Origin: Taibaiella sp. KBW10
GTDB taxonomy: Bacteria; Bacteroidota; Bacteroidia; Chitinophagales; Chitinophagaceae
Length of the DNA: 64,000 nt
NCBI RefSeq assembly: GCF_003852495.1
Contig: NZ_QAJI01000006.1
Location: forward strand, 46,694-110,693
Reading direction: 5' to 3'
Shown here: piece by piece, positions 54,812-62,700 of the stretch
Numbering within the stretch: position 1 is the first letter of the stretch
Layout: each line of letters starts with the position of its first letter
Position numbers and translations under genes: made by a program
The notes under the pieces: model-generated
What the model saw: the letters and a program-made list of their open reading frames with translations, nothing else
Databases searched by the model: none
What the model was told of the DNA's origin: nothing

Positions 54812-55435
54812 TTATCGCTTCTTTCCGACAAACCGGATTACAGAACCCTCTCCCTTATGGTACAGCCCTTCGTTGAGAGAAATAATTTTTTCTGCTAAGG
54901 TGATAAACTCATAATTATGGAAATCGGTTTTGATTTCCTCAAGAGAAAATAGTGATGCAAGGTCTTTCGGGCCGCCCACCTTTTCATCCTGCTCCAAATA
55001 ATGAATATGGTTTTTACTGAATGCTTCAAAGATTACGATTCCGCCTTTACGTAAATATTTATCCAGCGTTTGATGTATCTGCGATTTAATGTTTGCCGGA
55101 AAATGTGCGTAGATTAAGGCGATCGCATCGAATTGGCCCTCTGTATAATTCAGGGTTTCTAAGGAGCCTACCTGGTAATCAATCTGCACCTTATTTTTAT
55201 CGGCCAGTTGCAGCGCTTTTTTCTGTCCCTCTATACTAATATCAAATGCCGCAACGCTCCAGCCCTGTTGCGCCGCAAATACGGCATTACGTCCTTCTCC
55301 TTCTGCCGGGAAAAGGATCGTTCCGGGGATTAATTGTTCCAGCTGCTCTTTTAAGAAATTGTTTGCCTGTTCTCCATAAGCAAATTCCTTATCCGCATAG
55401 CGTTCATCCCATTTTTTTGTCCAGGTATCTATCAT
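54812..55435 (-). CDS. Class I SAM-dependent methyltransferase (TehB/thiopurine-type)
   Basis: 207 aa. [24 protein letters not shown] is the family N-terminus, followed by a motif I variant [34 protein letters not shown] and [12 protein letters not shown], then [15 protein letters not shown]. Cytoplasmic; small-molecule substrate likely, not identifiable. It lies upstream of gltX on the same strand but separated by 192 bp. Confidence 0.85.
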   Translation of the reverse strand: MIDTWTKKWDERYADKEFAYGEQANNFLKEQLEQLIPGTILFPAEGEGRNAVFAAQQGWSVAAFDISIEGQKKALQLADKNKVQIDYQVGSLETLNYTEGQFDAIALIYAHFPANIKSQIHQTLDKYLRKGGIVIFEAFSKNHIHYLEQDEKVGGPKDLASLFSLEEIKTDFHNYEFITLAEKIISLNEGLYHKGEGSVIRFVGKKR

Positions 55436-55486
55436 CTGTTTCGTGTTTTATTGTTGTCTTAATGTGAGTATTCCCGAAGTGTAATG

Positions 55487-56020
55487 TTAAAGATTTAAAG
55501 ATAAATGAATGTCCTTTGGTTCAAGGGCAAACAGTGCAGTATCTATTTCTGTCGCCGGTACAGCGCCATGGCCCAAGTAAAAGTCGACCGTATTTTTGGT
55601 TGGTGTGGCAGAAATGTACAGTTTATCCATACCGAATGCTTGCGCAGCTGCTTTACATGCCTCAAGCAGTCTTTGTCCGACACCCCGACCTCGGACACCC
55701 TTGCTGACATAAAGAATATCCATCTTGCCATAATTCAATTTTATGCCCCTTCTTTTATTTTCGACAGAGGCTACTCCTACCAGCGTATGTTCCTGAAAGG
55801 CGCCTATTATTTTACCACCTTCTTCTTTTAGCGTTCTTTGCCTGCTCAGGATATGTGTCAGCTCATCGGGTTCAAAGCTAGTCACTGTTTCCCGCAGTGC
55901 ATGCAGGATTAATTTCCCATCAATATATTCATAGTATTCCCATATTTCTTCCGCCCGGTCAATTTGTTTGATTAGGTCGATTTCTGCTTCGGTTAGCTCA
56001 CGGATAATGATATCATGCAT
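55487..56020 (-). CDS. GNAT family N-acetyltransferase
   Basis: 177 aa. Acetyl-CoA loop GVRGRGVGQRLLEACKAAAQAFG (the R/QxxGxG/A motif, about 108-118), MDILYVS strand before it, MDKLYISATPTKNTVDFYLGHGA after it. N-terminal MHDIIIRELTEAEIDLIKQID. Acceptor unknown. TAATTTTG at 56071-56078 on the minus strand could be its -7 box. Confidence 0.87.
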   Translation of the reverse strand: MHDIIIRELTEAEIDLIKQIDRAEEIWEYYEYIDGKLILHALRETVTSFEPDELTHILSRQRTLKEEGGKIIGAFQEHTLVGVASVENKRRGIKLNYGKMDILYVSKGVRGRGVGQRLLEACKAAAQAFGMDKLYISATPTKNTVDFYLGHGAVPATEIDTALFALEPKDIHLSLNL

Positions 56021-56160
56021 AGCGGTAGCGTTTCTTTAGTTTTGTAGAAAGGAAGACCTCATTTATTCGTCAAAATTACAGAAAAGTGCTAATGGTTTAT
56101 GCGCGTATGATAGGTTGACGATAGCCGTACAGGATGGGATGAATATTTATTGGAAATACT

Positions 56161-56200
56161 AATGCCCCAAATCCCTTGCAAGGTGAGCATTTGGGGCATT
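56161..56200 (-). terminator. Terminator displaced from the sugar-dehydrogenase gene
   Basis: Perfect 12-bp stem AATGCCCCAAAT / ATTTGGGGCATT, 16-nt loop containing CCTTGCAAGG. It is the only terminator-like structure downstream of the minus-strand gene that ends at 56583, but it is about 380 bp away with repeat copy 2 in between. No plus-strand gene ends here. Confidence 0.65.
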
Positions 56201-56207
56201 ATATAGT

Positions 56208-56543
56208 AATTGAGTATCCTCTTTTAGGAAACAAGGACTTTCTTTATTCTTTTGGTTTCCATTTACAGCAACTGCTACCTTTTGCCTTGATGCAAAAGGT
56301 AGCGCCAAAAAATCAAGGCTATATAAATCCCTGGCTAAAAATCAATGTGTCGGTCGGTCGCAAACCAAACTCGCTGCGCTCAGACAGTGGTTTACGTCTT
56401 TATCGACCGAGCCAATGATTTTCTTAACGCCGGATTTATAAGGCCGATTCTAAGTGACCTGTTCTGTTGGGATCGCTTATTGTTTTGCCACAAAAGGACG
56501 AAAAAATGGGAGCCTATATGTGGATAATCATAATTATGATATT
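56208..56543 (+). repeat. Dispersed intergenic repeat, copy 2
   Basis: Plus-strand copy. AATTGAGTATCC...CTTTTAGGAAAC start, hairpin GCTACCTTTTGC-CTTGAT-GCAAAAGGTAGC (perfect 12-bp arms), two AAAAATCAA blocks, GTCGGTCGGTCGCAAACC, CTCGCTGCGCTCAGACAGTGG, ATCGACCGAGCCAATGAT through CTGTTCTGT, then CAAAAGGACGAA near the end. The right edge is uncertain by about 20 bp. It fills most of the 56021-56582 gap and is antisense to the transcript of the flanking dehydrogenase gene. Confidence 0.85.
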
Positions 56544-56582
56544 TTTTGAAAACATAACAGGCCATCAATCTGTATCAGAGCA

Positions 56583-57827
56583 TTATTGTTTTGTTATTCT
56601 GTAGAGCCTGCCCTGATCGGTAACAATATAAACCATACCATTGGTGCTTTGAGCGATCGCCCTGAATCGTTGTCCTTGCCCGGTTAACAGGCGTTCTTCG
56701 CCAGCTATTTTATTGTTGACAATCCTTAGCCGTACAATATGCGAACCGCTTAGTGCCGCAATAAGCAGATTGTCTTTCCATTCCGGAATATAATCGGAAT
56801 GGTAGAAAATCATCCCGCTGGGGGAGACCACAGGATCCCAATAGTAAACGGGTTGTTCCATACCTGCTTTTTGGGTAATGCCCCCACCGATGGTGGCACC
56901 GCTGTATTCCAGTCCATAGGTAATCACCGGCCAACCGTAATTTTTATTCGGTTGAATCATGTTGACCTCATCACCGCCTAAAGGGCCAAATTCTGTTTCC
57001 CATAATACATTACGTAGCTTGTCCAAGGCCATACCTTGCACATTGCGATGTCCGTATGAATAGATCTCGGGTAAAGCACCGGTTGTATTTTGAAACGGGT
57101 TTCCGGGTGCGGGCTGTCCATCTTTAGTAATCCGTAGTATTTTTCCCAAAGCATTGTTTAAGGCCTGCGCCAGCGGTCTGGTTGCGAGATCAGATCGTTC
57201 TCCCGTACTCACGAGCAGATATCCCTGGTTGTCAAAAAGTAGTCGTCCGCCGTAATGCAGGGTACCGTTGTAAGCAGGCATGGCCTGATAAATGACCGTA
57301 GCCGATTCTATACTCGTTTCACTATTGGCCAGTCTGCCTTTGGCCACAGCAGTGAGCGTGCCGCCGCTTACATTTTGAGCGAAGGTCCAGTAGATCATAC
57401 GATTATTACTAAAGTCCGGATCGAGGGCTACATCCAGCAAGCCACCCTGTCCGCCGGCATTCACCGCCGGAAGTCCCGAAATAGTATGCTCCGGCACGCC
57501 ACTACTGCTTAAGATCACCATAGTGCCTGCTTTTTGCGTAATCAGCAAGCGTCCGTCGGGTAAAATGGCTATACCCCAAGGGTTGCTGAGCGTACTGTTC
57601 AGAATGTCTACTTTTAAAGGGGTATAGGTTTTAATCCCGAAGGTTCGGGTCTGCCCGGAAAAAGCCGGAGGATAATTGGTATTGGCTGCATCGGTTTCTA
57701 CCGGGTCCAGTTTGGTAATTGTATCATTATCGTTGCCGCCGCCATTGTTGCCGGTTCCATTTCCTTTTTTGCATTGTGTGCTGAATATTGCGATCGCAAT
57801 CATGAGCAATAAAAATTTTGTTTTCAT
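56583..57827 (-). CDS. PQQ-dependent sugar dehydrogenase-type protein, probable lipoprotein
   Basis: 414 aa. N-terminal signal with Cys at residue 19 (FSTQCKKGNG, an unusual lipobox), Gly/Asn-rich linker, then the six-bladed GSDH propeller: LSNPWGIAILPDGRLLITQKAG, GLLDVALDPDF, YGGRLLFDNQGYLLVSTGERSD, EIYSYGHRNVQGMALD, ETEFGPLGGDEVNMIQPNKNYGWP. The His, Arg and Asp residues of the PQQ/Ca site are present in these motifs. It oxidises aldoses in the periplasm or on the outer membrane. Repeat copy 2 lies 40 bp after its stop. Confidence 0.92.
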   Translation of the reverse strand: MKTKFLLLMIAIAIFSTQCKKGNGTGNNGGGNDNDTITKLDPVETDAANTNYPPAFSGQTRTFGIKTYTPLKVDILNSTLSNPWGIAILPDGRLLITQKAGTMVILSSSGVPEHTISGLPAVNAGGQGGLLDVALDPDFSNNRMIYWTFAQNVSGGTLTAVAKGRLANSETSIESATVIYQAMPAYNGTLHYGGRLLFDNQGYLLVSTGERSDLATRPLAQALNNALGKILRITKDGQPAPGNPFQNTTGALPEIYSYGHRNVQGMALDKLRNVLWETEFGPLGGDEVNMIQPNKNYGWPVITYGLEYSGATIGGGITQKAGMEQPVYYWDPVVSPSGMIFYHSDYIPEWKDNLLIAALSGSHIVRLRIVNNKIAGEERLLTGQGQRFRAIAQSTNGMVYIVTDQGRLYRITKQ

Positions 57828-58041
57828 AGTCTTAAATCATTTATACCTGTGAAAGAAATTTTATCTCTTAATGTTTTCGCTTCGTTAAAGCATACCCAAA
57901 TATAACCAAATAGACCCGTTATCTGAGGGAGCATTCTCCCAATGTTTTGTAAAGATGCTTGTTGTGAGCGTAAGGGAATAATTGCTTAAGAACTTATATA
58001 AGATACAAAAGGATTCACAAAGATAATTTCTGATTTAGCAA

Positions 58042-58049
58042 TATATTTG
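58042..58049 (+). promoter_or_regulatory. -7 box directly before the PolX-like gene
   Basis: TATATTTG, only 4 bp before the ATG. A transcript started from it would be leaderless. No TTG at standard spacing, so support is partial. Confidence 0.4.
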
Positions 58050-58053
58050 CGCT

Positions 58054-59715
58054 ATGACAAACCATGATATTGCCGATCATTTTGAGTTATTAGCTAAGTT
58101 GATGGATATCCACAACGAGGATAGTTTTAAAGCTAAATCGTATGCCAGTGCTGCTTTTCGTATAGAAAAAGTTCCGGAACCCTTGTCGGAATTGTCTGTG
58201 GAGGCATTGAAAGCACTACCGGCTATAGGAGCCTCTCTGGCGGCAAAGATCCATGAACTGAATACAACGGGCCATTTTAAACTGTTGGATGATTATCTAC
58301 AAAAGACACCGCCGGGTGTAGTGGATATGTTGTCTATTAAGGGCATTGGTCCTAAGAAAATCAGTTTATTATGGAAGGAGCTGGGACTAGAAAGTATCGG
58401 TGAGCTGGAATATGCCTGTCAGGAAAACCGTTTAGTTACCGTTAAGGGTTTTGGCGCTAAGACGCAGCAATCTATATTGGATAGCATCGCTTTTATCAAG
58501 TCCAATTCGGGCTTTTGTTTATATGCGGAAGCAGATGCATTGCTGTCTACAATAATGGATTATTATCGGGTTCATTTCCCCGAAGCTTTGATTAGTCCGA
58601 CAGCGGCATTCCGTCAACAACACAGTACCTTGTCGCAAATCGACCTGGTCACCAATTTATCTGTAGAAAATATCTGTGCGGCATTTCAGGAATCCGTCTA
58701 TGAACAAGAGGTGATAGATGAACGTCATTTTTCAATTACAGTAGCGGGTTTGCCGGCTTTGGTATTTACGCTGGTGAGCAATGATGCACAATTTTACACA
58801 CATTTGTTTAACACGAGTGGCAGTGCGGCGTTTTTGGAAGGATTTGCAAATCGGTTTGTACTACCGGAAGATCTTAAGAGTGAGCAGGAAATTTTTACTA
58901 AAAATGGCCTGGCCTATGTACATCCGGCATTGAGAGAAAGCGAAGCCATATTACAAGTGGCACAAGAGCATGCCTTACCGGAACTCATTATGCCGGGCGA
59001 TATTAAAGGAATCATTCACAGTCACTCGACGTACAGCGATGGACAGCATACACTGGCCCAGATGGCCCAGGCCGCGAAAGATAAAGGTTATGCTTATCTG
59101 GTGATCAGTGATCACTCGCAGGCGGCTTTTTATGCCAATGGTTTGTCTCCGGAGCGCATTAAACAACAGCATGAGGAAATTGACCTGCTGAATCAGAAAT
59201 TGGCGCCCTTCAAAATATTTAAAAGTATAGAGGCTGATATCCTTAATGACGGACAATTGGATTATACAGATGAAATCCTGTCTACGTTCGATTTAGTGAT
59301 TGCTTCGGTACACAGTAATCTGAAAATGAGTGAAGAGAAGGCGATGCAACGGATCTTAACGGCAGTGCAGCATCCCGCTACCCGTATTTTAGGGCATCCT
59401 ACAGGTCGTTTACTACTATCACGTGCCGGATATCCCCTCGATCATAAAACGCTGATTGATGCCTGTGCGGCGCATAAAGTAGTGATCGAGATCAATGCGC
59501 ATCCCCGTCGCTTGGATTTAGACTGGACCTGGATTGAATATGCGCTTTCGCAGAATGTCTTACTTTCCATTAATCCGGATGCGCATAGTATCGATGGTAT
59601 GGACCTTGTCAAATATGGCGTATTGGCAGCGCAGAAAGGTGGATTGGCCGCAAGGCAAAACCTGAGTTCTTTCGATCTTCCGATGATGGAACAATTTCTT
59701 AAAAACTATAAATAA
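58054..59715 (+). CDS. PolX-like protein: degenerate Pol beta domain plus PHP domain
   Basis: 553 aa. Residues 1-150 hold the Pol X 8-kDa and helix-hairpin-helix regions (LPAIGASLAAKIHEL, SIKGIGPKKISLLWKELG, VTVKGFGAKTQQSIL). The palm region (about 165-300) is present but the catalytic DxD motif reads LSQIDLV, and the third Asp (normally in VDLRVV) is replaced in VAGLPALVF. The PHP phosphoesterase (about 320-553) is intact: IHSHSTYSDG, VISDHS, SIEADIL, VIASVHSNL, LGHPTGRLL, EINAHPRR and NPDAHS. A DNA-repair 3'-5' exonuclease or phosphatase role without polymerase activity is likely. Confidence 0.9.
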   Translation: MTNHDIADHFELLAKLMDIHNEDSFKAKSYASAAFRIEKVPEPLSELSVEALKALPAIGASLAAKIHELNTTGHFKLLDDYLQKTPPGVVDMLSIKGIGPKKISLLWKELGLESIGELEYACQENRLVTVKGFGAKTQQSILDSIAFIKSNSGFCLYAEADALLSTIMDYYRVHFPEALISPTAAFRQQHSTLSQIDLVTNLSVENICAAFQESVYEQEVIDERHFSITVAGLPALVFTLVSNDAQFYTHLFNTSGSAAFLEGFANRFVLPEDLKSEQEIFTKNGLAYVHPALRESEAILQVAQEHALPELIMPGDIKGIIHSHSTYSDGQHTLAQMAQAAKDKGYAYLVISDHSQAAFYANGLSPERIKQQHEEIDLLNQKLAPFKIFKSIEADILNDGQLDYTDEILSTFDLVIASVHSNLKMSEEKAMQRILTAVQHPATRILGHPTGRLLLSRAGYPLDHKTLIDACAAHKVVIEINAHPRRLDLDWTWIEYALSQNVLLSINPDAHSIDGMDLVKYGVLAAQKGGLAARQNLSSFDLPMMEQFLKNYK

Positions 59716-59752
59716 GTAATCTGAATGGGGGCTTTTGCGAGTCCCCAATTGT

Positions 59753-60721
59753 TTATCCGCTGATCTTTTCGATAAAACTTTCGATCGTCACGTCCTCCGT
59801 CGCAGCCTTGTAATTCAATACAATTCTGTGGCGAAGTACGGCTGTCGCAATCGCTTTTACATCTTCAATATCAGGAGAAAACTTACCGTGTAATACTGCA
59901 TGGCATTTTGCGGCCAGGATCAGGTTTTGGGACGCACGCGGACCGGCACCCCAGGCCAGGTATTTCGCGGCAAGTTCATTGCCGGCAATCGTCGGACGGG
60001 TGCGCTGCACCATTTGTACGGCATAAGACAATACATTATCCGGTACCGGCACCTTGCGGATCAGCGACTGGAAGTAAATGATCTCTTCGCCGGTAAGTAC
60101 CTTGGGTACTACTGCATTGATATTGCCGGTTGTCTGCTTTACAATTTGTAATTCCTCTTCAAAAGAAGGGTAATCTACCTTAATCAAAAACATAAAACGA
60201 TCCAATTGTGCTTCCGGTAAGGGATAAGTTCCTTCCTGCTCAATCGGGTTTTGCGTGGCCAGTACAAAGAAGGGTTTTGGTAAATTATATTCTATACCCG
60301 ATATGGTTACATTGCGCTCCTGCATGGCTTCCAGCAAGGCCGCCTGCGTTTTGGGCGGGGTACGGTTGATCTCATCGGCCAGGATAATATTGGCAAAGAT
60401 GGGTCCTTTGATAAATTTGAAATGACGATTTTCATCTAGGATTTCAGAACCGGTAATGTCGCTGGGCATCAGGTCAGGAGTGAACTGTACACGTTTAAAA
60501 CTTAAGTCCATTGCATCGGCCAGGGTTTTAACCAATAAAGTTTTCGCTAATCCCGGTACACCAACCAGCAAACTATGTCCGTTACATAAAATAGCGATGA
60601 CTAATTGCTCTATTACTTCAGCTTGTCCTACTACTACATTGCCAATTGCCGATTTTAAAGTCTCATATTTCTGCTGTAAAAAGTGTACTGCTTCTACATC
60701 CGAAGAAAATGTCTGTATCAT
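59753..60721 (-). CDS. MoxR family AAA ATPase
   Basis: 322 aa. Walker A LLVGVPGLAKTLLVKTLADA (about 55-70), Walker B NIILADEINRTPPKTQAALLEAMQE, sensor 1 FVLATQNPIEQEGTYPLPEAQLDRF, sensor 2 region GPRASQNLILAAKC. MoxR ATPases act as chaperones with a VWA partner, usually in a moxR-DUF58-VWA operon; no such partner follows here on this side. Its promoter places the start of transcription next to the ATG. Confidence 0.93.
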   Translation of the reverse strand: MIQTFSSDVEAVHFLQQKYETLKSAIGNVVVGQAEVIEQLVIAILCNGHSLLVGVPGLAKTLLVKTLADAMDLSFKRVQFTPDLMPSDITGSEILDENRHFKFIKGPIFANIILADEINRTPPKTQAALLEAMQERNVTISGIEYNLPKPFFVLATQNPIEQEGTYPLPEAQLDRFMFLIKVDYPSFEEELQIVKQTTGNINAVVPKVLTGEEIIYFQSLIRKVPVPDNVLSYAVQMVQRTRPTIAGNELAAKYLAWGAGPRASQNLILAAKCHAVLHGKFSPDIEDVKAIATAVLRHRIVLNYKAATEDVTIESFIEKISG

Positions 60722-60725
60722 ATTT

Positions 60726-60756
60726 CAAAAATAAATGGATTAAAGGCCAAAAACAA
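60726..60756 (-). promoter_or_regulatory. Promoter for the MoxR gene (leaderless)
   Basis: On the minus strand TTG (60756-60754), 20-bp spacer, TATTTTTG (60733-60726). The ATG begins 4 nt past the box, about where transcription should start, so the mRNA would have essentially no leader. Confidence 0.6.
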
Positions 60757-60839
60757 ATATTATTTGCAGGCTTCTATGGCGATCTATACTATAGGCCTTT
60801 GTTATTCATGGCTCAAAAAAGCCTTTCCCTGATGGATGC

Positions 60840-62183
60840 TTAGCGACTCCTTTGCAGTTTTGCTTTGGATGCGAAAATCAGGAGCAGAAAACCAATAATA
60901 AAAAAGGAAATCAACGCTAAAATGGCATTGCGCATATTGCCGGTGATCTGCTCGATAAAGCCGAAGCTGAACATACCCAAAACAATAGAAAGCTTTTCCA
61001 TCACATCATAAAAACTGAAGTAAGAGGTATTGTCATGGGTTTCCTGGGGAATGAGCTTGGCATAGGTTGAGCGGCTTAAGGATTGTATACCGCCCATAAC
61101 AATGCCCACCAAGGTGGCAATTCCGTAAAACTCATAATTAGTACGGGTGTAATATGCCAGGCAGCAGATGATAATCCAAATAAAAATATTTAGCATTAAT
61201 ACTTTAAAATTACCCAGTTTTTCGGAGAGCCTGGCCATCAGCATCGCACCCAGTATGGCGACGAGCTGTATGATGAGTATGGCCGGTATCAGGTCTTGTG
61301 CACCCATATTCACCCATTCGCCATCTACTAATTTTTTTACCTCTTTGCTGCCAAAGAGCGCTGCTGCCAGCATCACCGTTTGTACCCCCATACTGTAAAA
61401 GAAGAACGCCGCCAGGTAAATTTTTAATTTGGGCATGGTCTGCACTTGTTTCCATACTTTTTTAAGGGCACTAAAACTACCCCTCACCACACTTTTAGCC
61501 TTGCTGTTTAAAGAAGGCACTACGGTATTATTGGGTAATACTTTAAATGGAATCAGCGACCAGCCTAACCACCAAAGGCCTACTAAAAGGAAAGAGACAC
61601 GAGGCCCCCAGTCTTCTGTCTGGCCAAACCAATCTTCATATTTGAAAACGAAAATCAGGCAAATGAGCTGTAGTAAGACGCAGCCGATATAGCCATAAGC
61701 GAAACCTTTGGCACTCAGTTTATCCTGCTCCTCTTTCGTTGCGATTTCCGGCAGGTAAGCATTGTAGAAAACCAAGCTGCCGCAATAACCAATGGCTGCA
61801 AGGATAGAGAGGCAAATGCCCAGTTCTATTTTTGTTTTGGTGAAAAAATATAACCCTATACAGGCCATAGCACCGAGTATGGTAAAGAATTGCATATAGC
61901 GTTTCTTATTTCCTTTCGAGTCGGCCATAGAAGACAGAATCGGAGATAAAAAAGCGATGACCAAATACGCAAATGCCAGCGCATAGTTGAGCAGGGCACT
62001 ATTCAGTACGTTAATCCCGAAAAAAGACACATGGTCTTCTGTCTGTATATTTCGGGTAATAGCAACATAATAGATAGGGAAAATAGTGGAAGTGATGACC
62101 AGGTTATAAGCCGAATTGGCCCAGTCATACATTGCCCAGGCACGGTGTATTTTCTTTTTATTGGGTAATGATTTGTGTATCAT
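60840..62183 (-). CDS. UMF1-type MFS transporter
   Basis: 447 aa from ATG 62183 (MIHKSLPNKKKIHRAWAMYDW); a TTG five codons upstream is possible. About 12 helices. AWAMYDWANSAYNLVITSTIFPIYY is the signature of the UMF1/Vps22-Atg22-like MFS group, with SSMADSKGNKKRYMQFF and GGIQSLSRSTYAKLIPQE the MFS loop motifs. The transported compound is not established for this group (amino-acid efflux is known for the fungal relatives). Divergent from the FemAB-like gene, with repeat copy 3 between. Confidence 0.88.
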   Translation of the reverse strand: MIHKSLPNKKKIHRAWAMYDWANSAYNLVITSTIFPIYYVAITRNIQTEDHVSFFGINVLNSALLNYALAFAYLVIAFLSPILSSMADSKGNKKRYMQFFTILGAMACIGLYFFTKTKIELGICLSILAAIGYCGSLVFYNAYLPEIATKEEQDKLSAKGFAYGYIGCVLLQLICLIFVFKYEDWFGQTEDWGPRVSFLLVGLWWLGWSLIPFKVLPNNTVVPSLNSKAKSVVRGSFSALKKVWKQVQTMPKLKIYLAAFFFYSMGVQTVMLAAALFGSKEVKKLVDGEWVNMGAQDLIPAILIIQLVAILGAMLMARLSEKLGNFKVLMLNIFIWIIICCLAYYTRTNYEFYGIATLVGIVMGGIQSLSRSTYAKLIPQETHDNTSYFSFYDVMEKLSIVLGMFSFGFIEQITGNMRNAILALISFFIIGFLLLIFASKAKLQRSR

Positions 62184-62226
62184 GCGACTAAAGTACAAAG
62201 TCCGTATGGAGAAACCATAAGGACAG

Positions 62227-62240
62227 ATAAAAATAATATT
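62227..62240 (+). repeat. 14-bp direct repeat, left flank of copy 3
   Basis: ATAAAAATAATATT at 62227-62240 is repeated exactly at 62576-62589, at the two edges of repeat copy 3. A target-site duplication is possible; the sequence is AT-rich, so chance cannot be excluded. Confidence 0.6.
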
Positions 62241-62589
62241 GAGTATCCTCTTTTAGGAACAAGGACTTTCTTTATTGTTTTAGTTTCTAATTTATAGCGA
62301 TTGTTACCTTTTGCCTTGATGCAAAAGGTACCGTCAAAAAATCAAGGCTATAATAAAACCATGGCTAAAAATCAATCTGTCGGTCGCAAACCAAACTCGC
62401 TGCGCTCAGACAATGGTTTACGACTTATCGACCGAGCCAATGATTTCCTTAACGCCGGATTTATAAGGCCTATCCTAAGCGATCTGTTCTGTAAGGATGA
62501 AAACAGGCATTTTTGGTTCTCGTATGTTTATGGAAACAAAAGGACGAACAAAAGTGTTGCTCATATATGGATTTCATAAAAATAATATT
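62236..62589 (+). repeat. Dispersed intergenic repeat, copy 3
   Basis: Plus-strand copy in the 62199-62700 gap. It has ATTGAGTATCCTCTTTTAGGAAC at the left, a hairpin with one mismatch (GTTACCTTTTGC / GCAAAAGGTACC), AAAAAATCAAGGC, CTCGCTGCGCTCAGACAATGG, ATCGACCGAGCCAATGAT through CTGTTCTGT, then GGAAACAAAAGGACGAAC. It lacks one GTCG unit and one T found in copies 1 and 2. Flanked by 14-bp direct repeats. A short open frame (62301-62579) runs through it, see findings. Confidence 0.85.
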
Positions 62590-62680
62590 CATCCTAAGTA
62601 TTTCCACTCCGGTATGTACGACTCCCGCTGAAACGGCTGTTTTAACGTAGATTTCTCAGTATGGCACCCTGCAATTCCGC

Positions 62681-62688
62681 TACCTTTG
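62681..62688 (+). promoter_or_regulatory. -7 box for the FemAB-like gene
   Basis: TACCTTTG, 12 bp before the ATG at 62701; no TTG at standard spacing. Predicted leader only about 8 nt. Confidence 0.4.
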
Positions 62689-62700
62689 GGTTTTCAGAAA

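Noticed and set aside
62301..62579. 92-codon frame inside repeat copy 3 (and the related frame at 56176-56418) as genes
   Set aside because: Not called as genes because indels break the frame between copies and copy 1 has a stop in it; the synonymous pattern is reported as a finding instead.
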